Shown one piece after another: positions 1 to 11,649 of a DNA stretch of 42,539 bases. Location: NCBI GenBank assembly GCA_002633005.1, contig NMRA01000108.1, forward strand, positions 1-42,539, given 5' to 3'. The position numbers and the translations under genes were made by a program. Positions within the stretch are counted from its first letter, which is position 1; each line of letters starts with the position of its first letter. Source of the stretch: Phoronis australis (Eukaryota > Phoronida > Phoronidae). The notes below the pieces were generated by a model, which was given only the letters and a program-made list of their open reading frames with translations, made no database searches and was not told the DNA's origin.

Positions 1-82
1 TAGAGCTGTGACCCTGAAATCCCCAATACAACTTAAAATATTTATTATTCTTGTTGTTTTATTTGTCCCCAATAAATGCACA
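1..82 (+). repeat. Right terminus of repeat R, copy 1
   Basis: The first 80 or so bases of the window match 11956-12031 with only one visible substitution (ATCCCC versus ATTCCC). Both copies end at GTCCCCAATAAA, after which the flanks differ completely. This is the right end of a dispersed repeat whose larger part is at about 10943-12031. The AATAAA at the terminus could act as a poly(A) signal. The rest of this copy lies outside the window. Confidence 0.8.
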
Positions 83-884
83 TACGATTTACTTGTCAAT
101 CAAGTCGGAATAGTCTAAAAATCACAGTTATGAAGCATGAGTATTTCTGCCGTCGGGTAGAGATTTGATTGAATTTGACGTTTCTGTCGTTGGTTCACGT
201 TCTATTTAGTTTATGCGTCTCCAAGGAGCGACAGCAACGAGCAAAAAAATCGGGTCTATTTTTGGATAAATTTTGGTTGGTAAAGAGTGATCTGACCAAG
301 ATCTGAGATTACTTTCACTATGGAGGAACATTGCGCGAGTGTTTTGGGTTACGAAGTTACATCTAATGGGCTTTGACTGGTTTATTAGCTTAGTCCGAAA
401 GGATGACATCTACAACCTGACAATCTATAACCTATATGGAATCCTATGTAGCTTCTTTCCAAGATAAATGACGACACTACCGTTGTCTCGTTATGTCTCA
501 TAATTGTGGCTCATCGAATCCATGAATATTTATATTATCCATGCACGAATAATGCTCGACATCGCAAACACGGTTTTGTAGAACATTTACTTATGCTTTG
601 AGACCACGTATTTGGTTGTCCTTTTTATTTAGTTTTGACTCGTTAAGAGCTTTAATTTTCATCGGGAGCAGTTTCTACCAACTGCTCATGCAGGTATATA
701 ATGACTTCAGGCGGTGACTGTGCTTGCATTCTGATACTTCAATTTTTCTGGTTCAACCTCGCGAGGAGCAGTGTAATTAATTTTGAAGTCCAATGATTTT
801 GGTCACCTTTGCAGTTCCATTAAACGCAGTGCTTTCTGTACTGCTGTTTCTTTTTGGAGGTTCCCTGACTCCATGGTTTGAGTT
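83..884. other. Unassigned flank of copy A
   Basis: No gene recognised. A perfect 8-bp stem with a 6-base loop (GAGCAGTT / AACTGCTC) lies at about 663-686. The single short minus-strand frame at 206-409 has no recognisable content. Confidence 0.5.
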
Positions 885-984
885 TAAGATTCACTGCATG
901 AGAAAGTTAGGCAGATGCAGGAACATTACATGCCACGGAATTTTTTAAATATAGCTTAGTTTTATTCTTAGGTGGAATGGTTAA

Positions 985-1670
985 CACCTGTAATAGTTTT
1001 ATTTAACCTATCTAACATCTTCACCGAAAACTGCCCACTCGGAATTTTTAGCTAGTTTACGGCTTCGGAAACCCTTAACTTTTAGCACTTTTGTTGCATC
1101 ACTGATCAACAACGACAAATTAACAAAAACTAAGTATGACATACTGAATAAACATAACTTGTGTCTACGTGAAAATGTATGAATCATAATTGAAACTTGT
1201 TTGCAAGTTAGCTATTTTTTGTTACTTTTTCAACCCACCTGAGTCAAGCTGTGTAACTGGTGGAAATGCCCTTCATTCGATCGGCATTTCTTTTACGGCG
1301 CAAAATCACTTAGAAAAGTGATATACTACATGTGAAAACTGGGCTTTAGTGGATTTCATATATATTGAAACATTTGTGGACAGCGATCTGTGTGTCCTGC
1401 ATGCTTTGATTGAAACCACCCACTTCCCTGATATCGGTCGTCCTGTTCGCCATTACCGTCACACTCCCGTTAACAAACCAACTAAGTCCTAAAGATTTTT
1501 GAGTAACAAACACGATGGTCATTAAGATTTGCCAAAGCTCGTAATCTGATTTACATTACAATTCTTACGGCTGCTGTTTAGAAGTCTTCAATGAAAGCTG
1601 AAATTACGACCTCAAAACGATGAAAATTGCCGGTTCTGTAATGTCTGCTTGACGTCTAGTAACGTTAAGA
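985..1670 (+). repeat. Inverted-repeat arm of copy A, left
   Basis: About 685 bp matching the reverse complement of 6555-7240. Anchors: the stretch at 1030-1078 ending GGCTTCGGAAACCC pairs with about 7155-7205. The stretch around 1240-1275 (TGTGTAACTGGTGGAA) pairs with about 6955-6980. The stretch around 1430-1500 pairs with 6725-6830. The last block, CTTGACGTCTAGTAACGT, pairs with about 6560-6580. Identity is roughly 75-80 percent by eye with small gaps. Copy B lacks these arms. Confidence 0.75.
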
Positions 1671-2264
1671 GTCATGAGAACGTCGGGCAATTTGCAATAT
1701 TATGGGAACATGACATGTCACGAATTTTAAATTGGATATAGTGTATATAGTCGTATCACTTGGGGCTGAATTAGCTACAAAAAAATAAAAATTAGTTTTG
1801 TCGTTCGTCACTTTGTAAATATATAACGAATAAATAAATCGGATGGAAAAATGGCCACAACCCCTTGTGCATGACTGTTGAAAATGCCCTTTGTTTCAAT
1901 GGAAATTAAAACACTTTGCAGGCGTTTAAAAATTAAAAGAATGATTGAGTCATGCCCAACTATCCTTTTTGTACTTGAGAATGCCAAAAATAAATCAGAA
2001 TGACATATTTTGATATTTTTAAGGAACTCTTGAATGCGTTGCCTAAACGGGCCAAAACAGCTACCAATTTAGACCTGTATAGAGGCCTATATGTATGTAA
2101 TTCAAGTGTGCAGAATGTACACCACCCACACATGGGTTCTGTGATAGCTATAATTCTCGTCTCTGACAACATACCTTTATTTCTGTGGACAGCACCTTTA
2201 TTAATTCTCGAATTTACACTTGAGCGAAGGCGCTTTCACCGCTTTCTCCTGTTTCATATTGCCA

Positions 2265-2278
2265 CCAACAGAGGGCGG
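2265..2278 (+). promoter_or_regulatory. CTCF-like motif upstream of the copy A gene
   Basis: CCAACAGAGGGCGG fits the bilaterian CTCF core consensus at all but one position. It sits about 170 bp before the ATG at 2450. The matching place in copy B (about 15820-15835) is conserved but fits less well. It is a single motif judged by eye. Confidence 0.3.
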
Positions 2279-2449
2279 CAAAGCAGAAAATAAAATTATA
2301 ACCAAATTGGACGTAAATCGTAATAAAAAATAATACTAAATTTTATTCAAGATAACCAGAATTGGTTCGAGCCTACTTTTAGCGAAATATTGACATTTAG
2401 CTAAGAAACGGAATGAGGTCCACGAAAATAGGTCACGCTCTGAATCAAA

Positions 2450-4075
2450 ATGGCAACAGCCAGTGACCTGCCGTGTTACCTACAACAAAGATGTTGTCAA
2501 ATACCTGGAAAGTGTCAACGCACTAGATCACTTGGAAGAATGGGAGTTGATTGGCAATCTGGCACGAATGGGAGTGTGAGAGACAAAGGAACTGGCCAGC
2601 CTGTTAGAACAAAAGATCATATGTCCAAAGCACCGTATGTGGCAGTATCCAGGTTGTAAGCCAAGGTGTACGGTTGCAGTCTCAGAAATGTTCACCACTC
2701 AATTCCAGGACTACTTCAACTTAATAACTTCTCATCTGAAGGTGAGCTACGTAACAATTCAAAGTATGGACGGTATACAATTACAGTCAAGTGACCTAAT
2801 TATTGGTTTTAGCACACCTTAAATTATATTTAATTGAAAATACTACGGATTGTGAAATTATTTGCTGAAATAAAGACTTACCTTAATGGAATTGTTGTGT
2901 TACTGTATCTTGTCACCGAAAGCCACATTCATGTTCTGGCTGGTCTTTAAAAAACACAAATAGCAAACCTTCGGAGAACCTAAATATCGGACACCATGTT
3001 TCCCCGTACGCCACACCGCGGGAAACTGACTAACCAAGTAATGTCCGCGAGCACCTTATAGCCAAATTTCAGCTCGATTGTTTTTACTTATATTCTGCTA
3101 AAACACAGCTCAATTCGCAACAAAATTATCCATAACATGAAATCTGATGACAGCACCAAGTTGTCTCGATGAATCAGCGCAGACGACTAAACCACGTGCA
3201 AACTCAGTGAAGTTTTTAGTATCTCTTTGCCCTCTTGATGTGTTACACGCACGTGCGCGGCCGGGGTTTGACTTGAGTTTAAAAACAAATGAAAAAGGAA
3301 ACAGTGACATATTGTCAGTCAAATGACGTGATTTCATTGTGGAGAAAGCTTTTGTTTTCAATTCTTATAACCGATTTATGCGATCGTCCATTTTAGGCCG
3401 ATTGGTGTTCTTAATTTCAATCTCTCCCGATGAAATCAAAACGAGGCAACGTAAAAAAACGAGACAGTGCATTACAGTGGAACAAAAATTGGTGTCATTC
3501 ATTTCCCAGATTATGCTTCAAGTAAGATTTTATGTGATGTCCGATATTTGGGTTCGTTCGATAATTAGGTACACTATGGTTAGTCATGCCTTCTGAGAAC
3601 CAGTTTCAGATATGTATGTGGTCTAAAACAAAAGTTAGATATGTGATGGAATGGAATATTTTTTCATAGCTTGATTTTTAAAAGGACTTGTGTTCTAATT
3701 CTTACGACCAACTTACCTATTTCAACAGGAAAAGTGGTTGCTTGGAAAGCATATGGGATCGGATATGGGATGATTTTGGAGAATCCTGCTTCTGATTGCA
3801 AACCAGTGGAACTAGTGGTTGAGGAAGGTCATGCTGCATCCTCATTGGGACCTTTCACTAGTTTCAGCACTCGAAGGGCGAAGCTATTCCTGTGTCCAAA
3901 AGATGCTGTAACAACACTTTTGCCTCTCGAAATGAACTCAAGCAACAAGTTAACATGGAATAGCATGATCAACAGCCAACAGCATGTGAAGACCATCGCT
4001 ATGATGTGGGGAGAAAGTGGGCTGCCAAAGTCACTGGTATAGAAGATGAAGTTCATGATCTAACAGCATGCTCGT
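2450..4075 (+). pseudogene. Unrecognised two-exon gene, decayed, in copy A
   Basis: Exon 1 begins near ATGGCAACAGCC at 2450 and ends at 2741 before a good donor (GAAG|GTGAGC). Its best frame reads DVVKYLESVNALDHLEEW, then ELIGNLARMGV, a TGA where copy B has TGG (Trp), then ETKELASLLEQKI and a YPGCK block shared with copy B. The intron holds a later insertion of about 0.78 kb. Exon 2 begins after TTTCAACAG at 3728, contains WGIG/GMILENPAS-like and VHDLTACSLNSIW blocks in different frames, and fades near 4075. Both copies carry frame damage, but the splice sites and amino-acid similarity show that an ancestral protein existed. I do not recognise the family. A helical N-terminal domain (LEEWELIGNLA) is all that can be suggested. 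Confidence 0.5.
2794..3570. mobile_element. Insertion in copy A, about 0.78 kb
   Basis: This block is absent from copy B, whose sequence runs directly from the equivalent of about 2790 to 3575. It begins ACCTAATTAT (2794-2803) and ends with the exact reverse complement ATAATTAGGT (3561-3570). A second inverted pair lies inside: AACCTAAATATCGGACA near 2975-2995 against TGTCCGATATTTGGGTT near 3538-3554. No clear target duplication is visible and no transposase is present, so it is probably a non-autonomous DNA element. Confidence 0.55.
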
Positions 4076-4747
4076 TGAACTCAATTTGGCATCACAAATA
4101 TATAAGTTTGACATAAAACCTTTCTGTGCATTTTAGTCACTGACTGTTCCTAGTTGACCTCATAGTCAACATGGAAATGCGCTGTGTGATGTTCTATATT
4201 ACAACCAAACAAAAAATTAAGCTGTAGAACATGCTACTCAACGTCCTATGCAACCATGCCTTGGACATTCCCACAAATTTAGGCTGGATTTTTCTGACGT
4301 GGAGTAATGTATAAATCAGACCACTCAAACAGCACAACCCTCTCACTTATGACCACAGCACTTAGATTTGTAAGCTCATTTTGTGAATTCATAAAACATG
4401 GTTACCCATCCAAAAAGCATGGCTCCTGGTGTTGCATCCAGCTTTGTTACCTTTAAACACTACTCACACACTCTTCCCCGAGTCATGCACATCATTCTTA
4501 GTCACTTGAGTTTTTAAACTGATTTTGGTTGCAAAAGCTGTGTTTGATTTGTATGAACAGGGATCGGCTTACAATTGAGAGTGTGAGTGGCATTCACGAG
4601 CGTTTGACAATTGTTGTTCCTGTAGCCTTCCAATGGACTAAGTAACATATACCTAAGTATGTAATCTGTACAGAAATGGTGCCATTGAGATGACCACGAT
4701 TGACACTGATTGTTGATTGGACGATCTCATATGGTGCCCCTTAATGG

Positions 4748-4894
4748 CATTGCTGTAGTGGTAAAATTAAACGTAAGTAGGCGCCCAAAGCCCACCGTAT
4801 CACTTTGGGCACTGAACTTATTTTAGGCATCACCTTCAAATGCCAAAAGGTGGTTGATTGCGCCTACCTATGCCTACGCCCCACTACAGCACTG
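4748..4894. mobile_element. hAT-type MITE, 147 bp
   Basis: Terminal inverted repeats of 14 bases, CATTGCTGTAGTGG at the left and CCACTACAGCACTG at the right (one mismatch), are flanked by a perfect 8-bp duplication CTTAATGG (4740-4747 and 4895-4902). An 8-bp duplication with CA-starting ends is typical of the hAT superfamily. Copy B keeps the empty site, a single CCTAATGG in its equivalent position, so the insertion came after A and B separated. There is no coding capacity. Confidence 0.9.
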
Positions 4895-6554
4895 CTTAAT
4901 GGCCATTCAGGTTTTCTTTATGTATGCCTCTATATCTACCAAGTTTCTCGATGTATTTTCGTGCAAGTTATTTCTGTTGAGCAAACGAGAACAAACTGCT
5001 AATTTCTGCTGGATTTAAAGTATTCTGTGCCACTATATATTATCATTTCTGGCAGCAGCCTGTCTGTTCTTGAAATTGTTTGGAGGACAGTTATGAAATT
5101 TTGCTCATGTGTTCTTATTGAGATGATCACGAATAAAAGGATTTCTGATGGGTGCAATCACCGAGGCGCCGGAGTGGCAATTTTTTTGTTCATTTGCCCC
5201 CCAATATTTACAAAGTTCTGTTGATGAATCTGGTTGAAATTTGATGTATGTGTTATATTATTGAGGAGAGTATGTCCGGCAAAAATTCTAGGACATGTCT
5301 GAGTGCTGTGGCGTCCTCTAGTGGTTCTGTATCAACCAAGTATCTTGATCTATGGAATTTGGCAAGAATATGACAGCGGCTGTCTTCTTTCAGATAAATC
5401 TCCTATGTATGCTGCACCACCTATTGTCTTTTATTTGAATATTACGTATTATTAACATCTATGGAAGCATACTGTCAGAGGTAGAGTCTCGGGTGCTTTG
5501 CGTTTCTTCTGTTCTTGTATGATGTTGACAAAAAATTGCAGTGTGATGTAGCCTATGGTTTCATTTTTACTTCTTTTGATCAAAGATCTCGATATCCAAG
5601 ACTTAACGTTGACAACCAGCTTTAACAACCTCATTGTACAATACACATATGCACTATAATTAATTTACAGGTGGGAAACTAAAGTTTCCTACCCATAGCT
5701 CGATAACAACCACTACCAAATGCTGCGTTGTATAAATTTTCCAGCATAATAATTACTGCACTGATGTGTTTTTGTATGAATTGTATGTCACAGTTTCCAT
5801 GAGTATTAGATAATAAAACATTTAACTTTACCGATACCTTACATAAAATAATTGTCGTAGTCTGTCTGTTTTACACATTCACAGCACCACTGCAATTGCG
5901 TCTTTTGAAATTTTGGATCTGCTACTGCTTTACATGTACATCTGATGCGAAGATTAGCCAATGCCAATCCTAGGCCTGAGTAGTATTTTTATGTACATCT
6001 CGAATTCATATTGTGTTAGTGATGTTCTATAATCACCGTTGGAATTTCCTGGTTCGTTCGCACCTGAACCTACAAGGCTTCATCGAATCTACGTTTCAGT
6101 CCTTTACTTTGCAATCGTCATCACTAAAATGGAAGTCCCGGTGATGATTGTAAATACAACTGGTTGAAACGTTGCTTCAAAAACTGTTGAGTGGAGGTTG
6201 GCGAAAACACTCCTACAGAAATAGCAATAGCCATTATACGTTTTCCCTGCATTGAATAGTCAAAAATGTAGGTTTTCGCAAAGTTACACTCTTGGGCCCA
6301 CCCTAAAATATTGACTTAGCAGTGTGTTTTATTTGAGTACAACTTCTTCAACAGAATGTTCATTTTTACGACTCGGTAAACCGGTGCGCCATCTGATGAG
6401 CAACAGAAAAAATACTACCGGAAGATTTTCTCCTTTACAGGATCAGTGCTCCCGTGGATCTCCGGTACTTAAAAGGTATAGTTAGCAATAACCATTCAAT
6501 CAAGTATGATTTCTGGATTGCCTCGTGTAAAAAATACCTTCCTATTTTTTGGAA

Positions 6555-7240
6555 CCACTTTACGTTACTAGACGTCAAGCAGACATTACATGACCTACAA
6601 TTGCCATCGCTTTGATGCCGTAATTTCAGCTTTAATTGTAGAGTTCTGAGCACCAGCCGAAACAATTTTTATGTAATTCAGATTTCGAGCTCGGAAAATG
6701 TTAATGATCTTGTTGACATCGTTTTTTCTTACTCATAAATCTTTAGAACTTTGTTGGTTTGTTGATGGGAGTTTGACAGTAATGGTGAACAGGACGGCCG
6801 ATATCAGCAAAGTGGGTGGTTTTAATCGAAGCATGCAGGACACACAGGTCGCAGTACACAATTTTTTAATATATATGTACTCTACAAAGGCTCAACCTTC
6901 ACATGCAGTATGTCACTTTTAGTAATGTTGCGATGTAAAAGAAATAACAATCAAATGAAGGGCACTTCCACCAGTTACACAGCTTGACGCAGATGGGTTG
7001 AAAAGGTAACACAAATAGCTTGCGAATATCTTTCAATTATGACTTTTACATTTTCACGTTGACACAAGTTGTGTTTATTCAGTATGTCATTCTTAGTTTC
7101 TGTTAATTTGTCGTAATTGCACAGTGTTGCAACAGAAATGATAAAATTTGATGGTTTCCGAAGCCATGAACTGGCCAAAAATTTCGAGGGTGCCGTTTTC
7201 TGTGTAGAAATTAGATATTTTAAATAATGAGATTTATGGC
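6555..7240 (-). repeat. Inverted-repeat arm of copy A, right
   Basis: Reverse-complement partner of 985-1670 (see that entry). The outer end fades near 7240 at a TTTAAATAAT stretch. The short open frames here (6698-6922 plus, 6975-7292 minus) have no recognisable content. Confidence 0.75.
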
Positions 7241-8410
7241 ACTCTGACATAAATCCTATTATTTGGGCAAATACCATTATAGAGCCCTTCATGCTTTATA
7301 TCCAACTCCTGGTTAGTTCCTACCAAGTCCGATGGTTGCGCTGTTTGTTCTGTCTCTCCAGCTTCCTGTTGGCCCAGCCTCAAGCAACAGTACATTCACT
7401 CGTAAGTTTTCCTAATTAGACAAGTTTATAACTAGTAGACTCCTTCCCGTTCGTCGTTAATTGTCCTGGACAAACGATACTTCCCTTATTTATTATTTGT
7501 AGCCATAGATGGCTTTTCTAACGGCCGATTTCTTTCGATTTTAATGATCCCTCAAACCCAAACCAATTCCTCGCCATTTCAACACTTCCCTGGGTATAAG
7601 TGAGATATCGTGTGACAATCGCCGTCTGCTTTGGGGATGAGACCCGGCGGCGAGGTATAAAGGTTATCAACGGGGCTGGTAGGACAGGGGCTAGTCAACG
7701 CGTAGCCCCTCGGTTGGCCGGTTGGGGGCTAGAATACTTCCCATCGCTTTCTGTACCATTTCGTCTGGCCAAATCCGGCCACTGATTTTGAGTTTAACCT
7801 CGTCAAAAATACATTCCACACTTAAAACTATCACTTAAAAAAGCGCTTCATTTCTTCATGGATCCATTTATTGTACTTCTATACCTATCTTCGATGAAGC
7901 TTAGTTATGAGATTGGGGTGATTTCGCCGAAGAATTTCAACTCCACTTTTTTGGTTCCCGTTGACTTTTTCACCGCGCGCGCCATAACCGAAAGTATGTC
8001 CACTGAGTCACGCGCGTTAGGCAAAGGCTAGCACGAGACAGAGCGATGCGCGTGGCGATAGTGCGTGACATTAGCTATTTAAGCCTTGAACAAGGAGTGA
8101 AGCACAGTTGGGGTCTGGAAACCCATGTAGAACGAGCTTGAATGCCAGCGGTTTGACAAGTGTGTGACCTTGGCTCCAGACGTACTTATGGTTTGGGTAC
8201 ATGGTGGATACTGGAATTACATAACACTAGACTTGGTACTATTCCAACAGGACTGGAGGTATTATTGATGTAAACAGATGGGATTTACAATGGTTAAGAC
8301 CTAGATGGGAATCTATCCCATATGGCCCTGAAGCCTGGTGCGGTAAACCTCGAAAGTGCCGCGTCTAACACATGGAAGTGTCCTCATATAGCGCGCAACC
8401 ACTTTGGTGG
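7241..8410. other. Spacer with GC-rich hairpins, no gene
   Basis: No coding region recognised. At 7686-7710 there is a perfect 8-bp stem (AGGGGCTA / TAGCCCCT, loop about 9), and another short stem TGGCC / GGCCA lies near 7768-7784. TATA-like stretches (GGTATAAAGG near 7655, CTATTTAAGCC near 8075) suggest an old promoter or LTR, but no LTR boundaries or partner were found. Confidence 0.4.
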
Positions 8411-8414
8411 GTAA

Positions 8415-8950
8415 AATAATAGTAATAAAATTTAGGTACTAAGTAAAACAAAACAATAATAAAAAATAATAAAAAAAAACAAAAAATTGTAATAATAAAA
8501 AATAATGACGAAAAATAATAATAAAAAAGTAAAAAATAATTATAATAATAATAAATAATAATAATAATAAAGTAATAATAAATAATAATAATAAAAAAAA
8601 ACTTTGTATGTCACTGTTGACATTTTATTCGACTTTCCTTGAAAGATACGGAGATACTGTACTCACCCTTGGATATGTTGTTTGTTAGGCCTTTTCAAGT
8701 ACTTCGTCACCGGCCCTAACCCTACCATGTTTATCTACCTTTTGATCGGCATACTTCCTTCCGAACAACACTTAAAAAATATGTATACTTTACCTACCCA
8801 CGAAAAAAAATTAATAAAAAAAAAATTAAAAAACCAACATATAATACAACTAATACACAAACTAAAATGTACACTAAAACATTGCTACAAATTAAATAAA
8901 TAATAATTGAAAAATAAACTAATAAAATAAAAATAATAACAACAAAATGT
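8415..8950. repeat. AT-rich simple sequence
   Basis: Two runs of near-pure A/T, rich in AAT and AATAAT units, at about 8415-8605 and 8795-8945, with an ordinary stretch between them. The lysine- and asparagine-rich frame at 8682-8903 comes from this composition and is not a gene. Confidence 0.8.
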
Positions 8951-10370
8951 GTTAAACATTTTAAAACACTCGTGTCAATTGCTATCACATAATACATCAC
9001 ATTTCGTTCTCTCGGCATAATTTAAACCTATTTCAACCGCGCTTAAGTTACGGTCATGCGTCAACTTTTCTTTCGTCTAGCATCGTGGCCGGGTATTTCC
9101 CACCAGGACGATTTTCGAATAGTTGGTTACTGTAGTGGCAGATAGGCGGACGTTATGATCGATGAGATCACGTCTCACATGCCTGCTAAGTTGTCCACTG
9201 CCCAGGCGCGTATAGCTTAGTCATTCGAAATCTGCGCTCGAGTGCCTCCAGAGCCAGGGCATGACCGGCTTAAGCTGTTTCCTTTAATTTTACGATTTTC
9301 GTATATACTAGTTCATTTCGGTGTAATTAGGTCTAAGCCAGTCACTCTAACAGTTGTCCTTATCCGCTGAAATAGGGTCGTTTTCATCTGCAACCCAGGA
9401 TCCACTACACCCGGGCTATTAGTAGATCTAAACAGTATCCATGTCACTGCGCCAAGTTTTTGAAAATGCGTCACTCACACTAGTGGGTTACATCTGCCCG
9501 TTTAGGCGTATAAATCATATCAGATTACCAGTAACGTCTGACATATTTTAACACAAGATTTTTAACTTACTATTTCAAAATCTTGTAACCTTTCATATTG
9601 TTAACCTATATTGCACGCAAATGTGCCTAACCTACTTCCTAAAATTTTGTCACCAAAGCACACTGGGATCACACTAGCCCAAATTCAGTTGCAGCGCTCA
9701 TTGACCCAGATTTCATGGTAATGGGCCAGCCTGTGGTTTCACTCTTATGTAATTACATAATAACTTGTTGCATAGTGCTGATCACCTCGTGCCAGCAATG
9801 GAACTTTCTAGACTAAATTTTCACCAGAACCCTAGGCTTAATTGCATTTACTAACTAGTTGTGACCATCTTTTCCTGACATCGACAGCACAAATGTCATT
9901 TGTCCTTTTGCTTAGCTCTAGGATATTCATTGAACACATTGGTAGGGTGCTAGGCCTTTACTGCCAATCATATTTTATAGACCAAGTTGCTTCCTGAGTT
10001 GTGTACTTGATGTTGTCTATTTTATACGACTGGGGGTATCATTATTCCCGAGAGCCTGTTGCTCTCTCCTCTCTAGTATAGTTGTGTTCTTTAGGATTTT
10101 TATAGATATTTTATTTTTCTTAGACATATAGTAGACATGCAAGTTTCCGTATGAAGGTCTGTCTGTGACAGATAGCTTGATACATGGTTTTAATTAATGA
10201 TTTTTATCAATAGGTCAGTTTTCATCTTTAGAGCATCAGCAAATAAATAGGACTGTTTGAATAATGATTTTATATCTGTTCATAATCTTTATATGAAATG
10301 ACATCTACCATGCTGATGGTCCTTTACCTTTCCTGCACCATTACTTCTTTTCTAACTTATATAAAAAATA
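8951..10370. other. Intergenic or intronic DNA, possible SINE tail
   Basis: No gene recognised. The segment at about 9445-9510 (GTCACTCACACTAGTGGGTT, then ATCTGCC) resembles the tail of the SINE-like segment at 23915-23985, so it may be a fragment of the same family. Confidence 0.35.
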
Positions 10371-10374
10371 AAGA

Positions 10375-10686
10375 AATAAAAACAAATCAAACCATTTAAA
10401 AAAAAACTAAATAACAAATATAAAAACTAAATAAAAATATATATTTAAAAAAGTAAAATAATATTAAAAATAAATAAACTATTTTAAAATTTACACAAAA
10501 TATTAAAAAACACAAATGAAAATATAAAAAAATAAAAACAAATCAAACTAATTAGAAAAATAACAAATATAAAAACCAAATAAAAATATATATTTAAAAA
10601 AGTAAAATAATATTAAAAAAATAAATAAAAAAATATTTAAAATTTACATAAAATATAAAAAAACACAAATGAAAATATAAAAAAAC
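10375..10686. repeat. AT-rich tandem duplication, 156-bp period
   Basis: Two adjacent copies, 10375-10530 and 10531-10686, both beginning AATAAAAACAAATCAAAC and both containing ATATATATTTAAAAAAGTAA and CACAAATGAAAATATAAAAA. They differ by a few substitutions and small gaps. Confidence 0.85.
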
Positions 10687-11394
10687 TAAATAAAAATGTT
10701 TTATAAAAAGAAATCTACAATCTTTCTGTTCTCAGTACAATTTTGCAGCGAGTTTCCCTAACAGCACATGCTTCCGTGTGAGGTCACTCCCCAGCCATTG
10801 TCACAACGCTTACCTCTTCTTGTACGCAAGTTAATTGTTCCACCGCAATACCAACACCTTCGCACATAGGAACCTGAACGTCAGTTCTCTTCGGCTGCTC
10901 TACCCTAGCTCATACATGTACATGATGCATTAGATTCGTAATAATTGGGGGGGCACTAAACTTGGGGTACTAAAGTGTGCCCTAAACCGGCTGAATTTCG
11001 CTAGGATTTGCCGCGATATGAGTGAGGGTTAGTTGACCTTTGGGGGCGGCTTAAACCCGGGGAAAGCCCGGCAGGGAGTGTAGGGCGGTCCTGTGCCATG
11101 CGATGCTCGGGTGGGAACCACAGCAGGTCCTCCAGGTAGGTTTGTGCTTGCACCGTTATGTGGTGCAATTTCCCTTGTAGTTAAGGCATAGCAGTGTCTG
11201 CTAGGTGAGTGTGGTATGGGGTCAGAAGAGGTGCCTGTAATGTGCAGCAATCACAACTTTCTCTCGGCGACCAGGGTGTGGCTGGGGTTCGACCTTGGCG
11301 GGAGCGGTACTGTTCACCGTGAGGTATCCAATCTGCCCTCGTGTGCCAGGCCCCAAGTCTAACATCGTGCCTGAATCCCGGAGGGCGGGGGGGG

Positions 11395-11595
11395 NNNNNN
11401 NNNNNNNNNNNNNNNNNNNNNNNNNNNNNNNNNNNNNNNNNNNNNNNNNNNNNNNNNNNNNNNNNNNNNNNNNNNNNNNNNNNNNNNNNNNNNNNNNNNN
11501 NNNNNNNNNNNNNNNNNNNNNNNNNNNNNNNNNNNNNNNNNNNNNNNNNNNNNNNNNNNNNNNNNNNNNNNNNNNNNNNNNNNNNNNNNNNNNNN
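11395..11595. other. Assembly gap, 201 N
   Basis: Unknown bases from 11395 to 11595, directly after a run of G (GGGCGGGGGGGG). The true size and content are unknown. The hairpin array begins within about 50 bases of its right edge and may extend into it. Confidence 1.
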
Positions 11596-11649
11596 CTTAC
11601 AATATCTCTTTTTATCACTCCGGCTGGTCTGCTCACTCAGCTTGTCCGG

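Larger units (their letters stand above)
1672..6550 (+). mobile_element. Unknown element, copy A (body)
   Basis: A diverged repeat body of about 4.9 kb whose reverse complement recurs as copy B at about 12146-16330. Matching anchors in order (A with B): 1710-1740 with 16325-16350; 2230-2290 with 15815-15870; 2450-2770 with 15265-15635; 3575-4075 with 14690-15190; 4410-4600 with 14180-14400; 4655-4720 with 13195-13262; 4910-4975 with 13103-13165; 5650-6050 with 12640-13010; 6130-6240 with 12480-12560; 6370-6545 with 12150-12340. It carries a broken two-exon gene in its first half. It is flanked by about 685-bp inverted repeats, as many DNA transposons are, but I recognise no transposase. It could also be an old host-derived segmental duplication. 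Confidence 0.75.

Noticed and set aside
7600-8110. LTR with TATA box
   Set aside because: TATA-like motifs exist, but no paired LTR, boundaries, primer-binding site or pol sequence could be found nearby.
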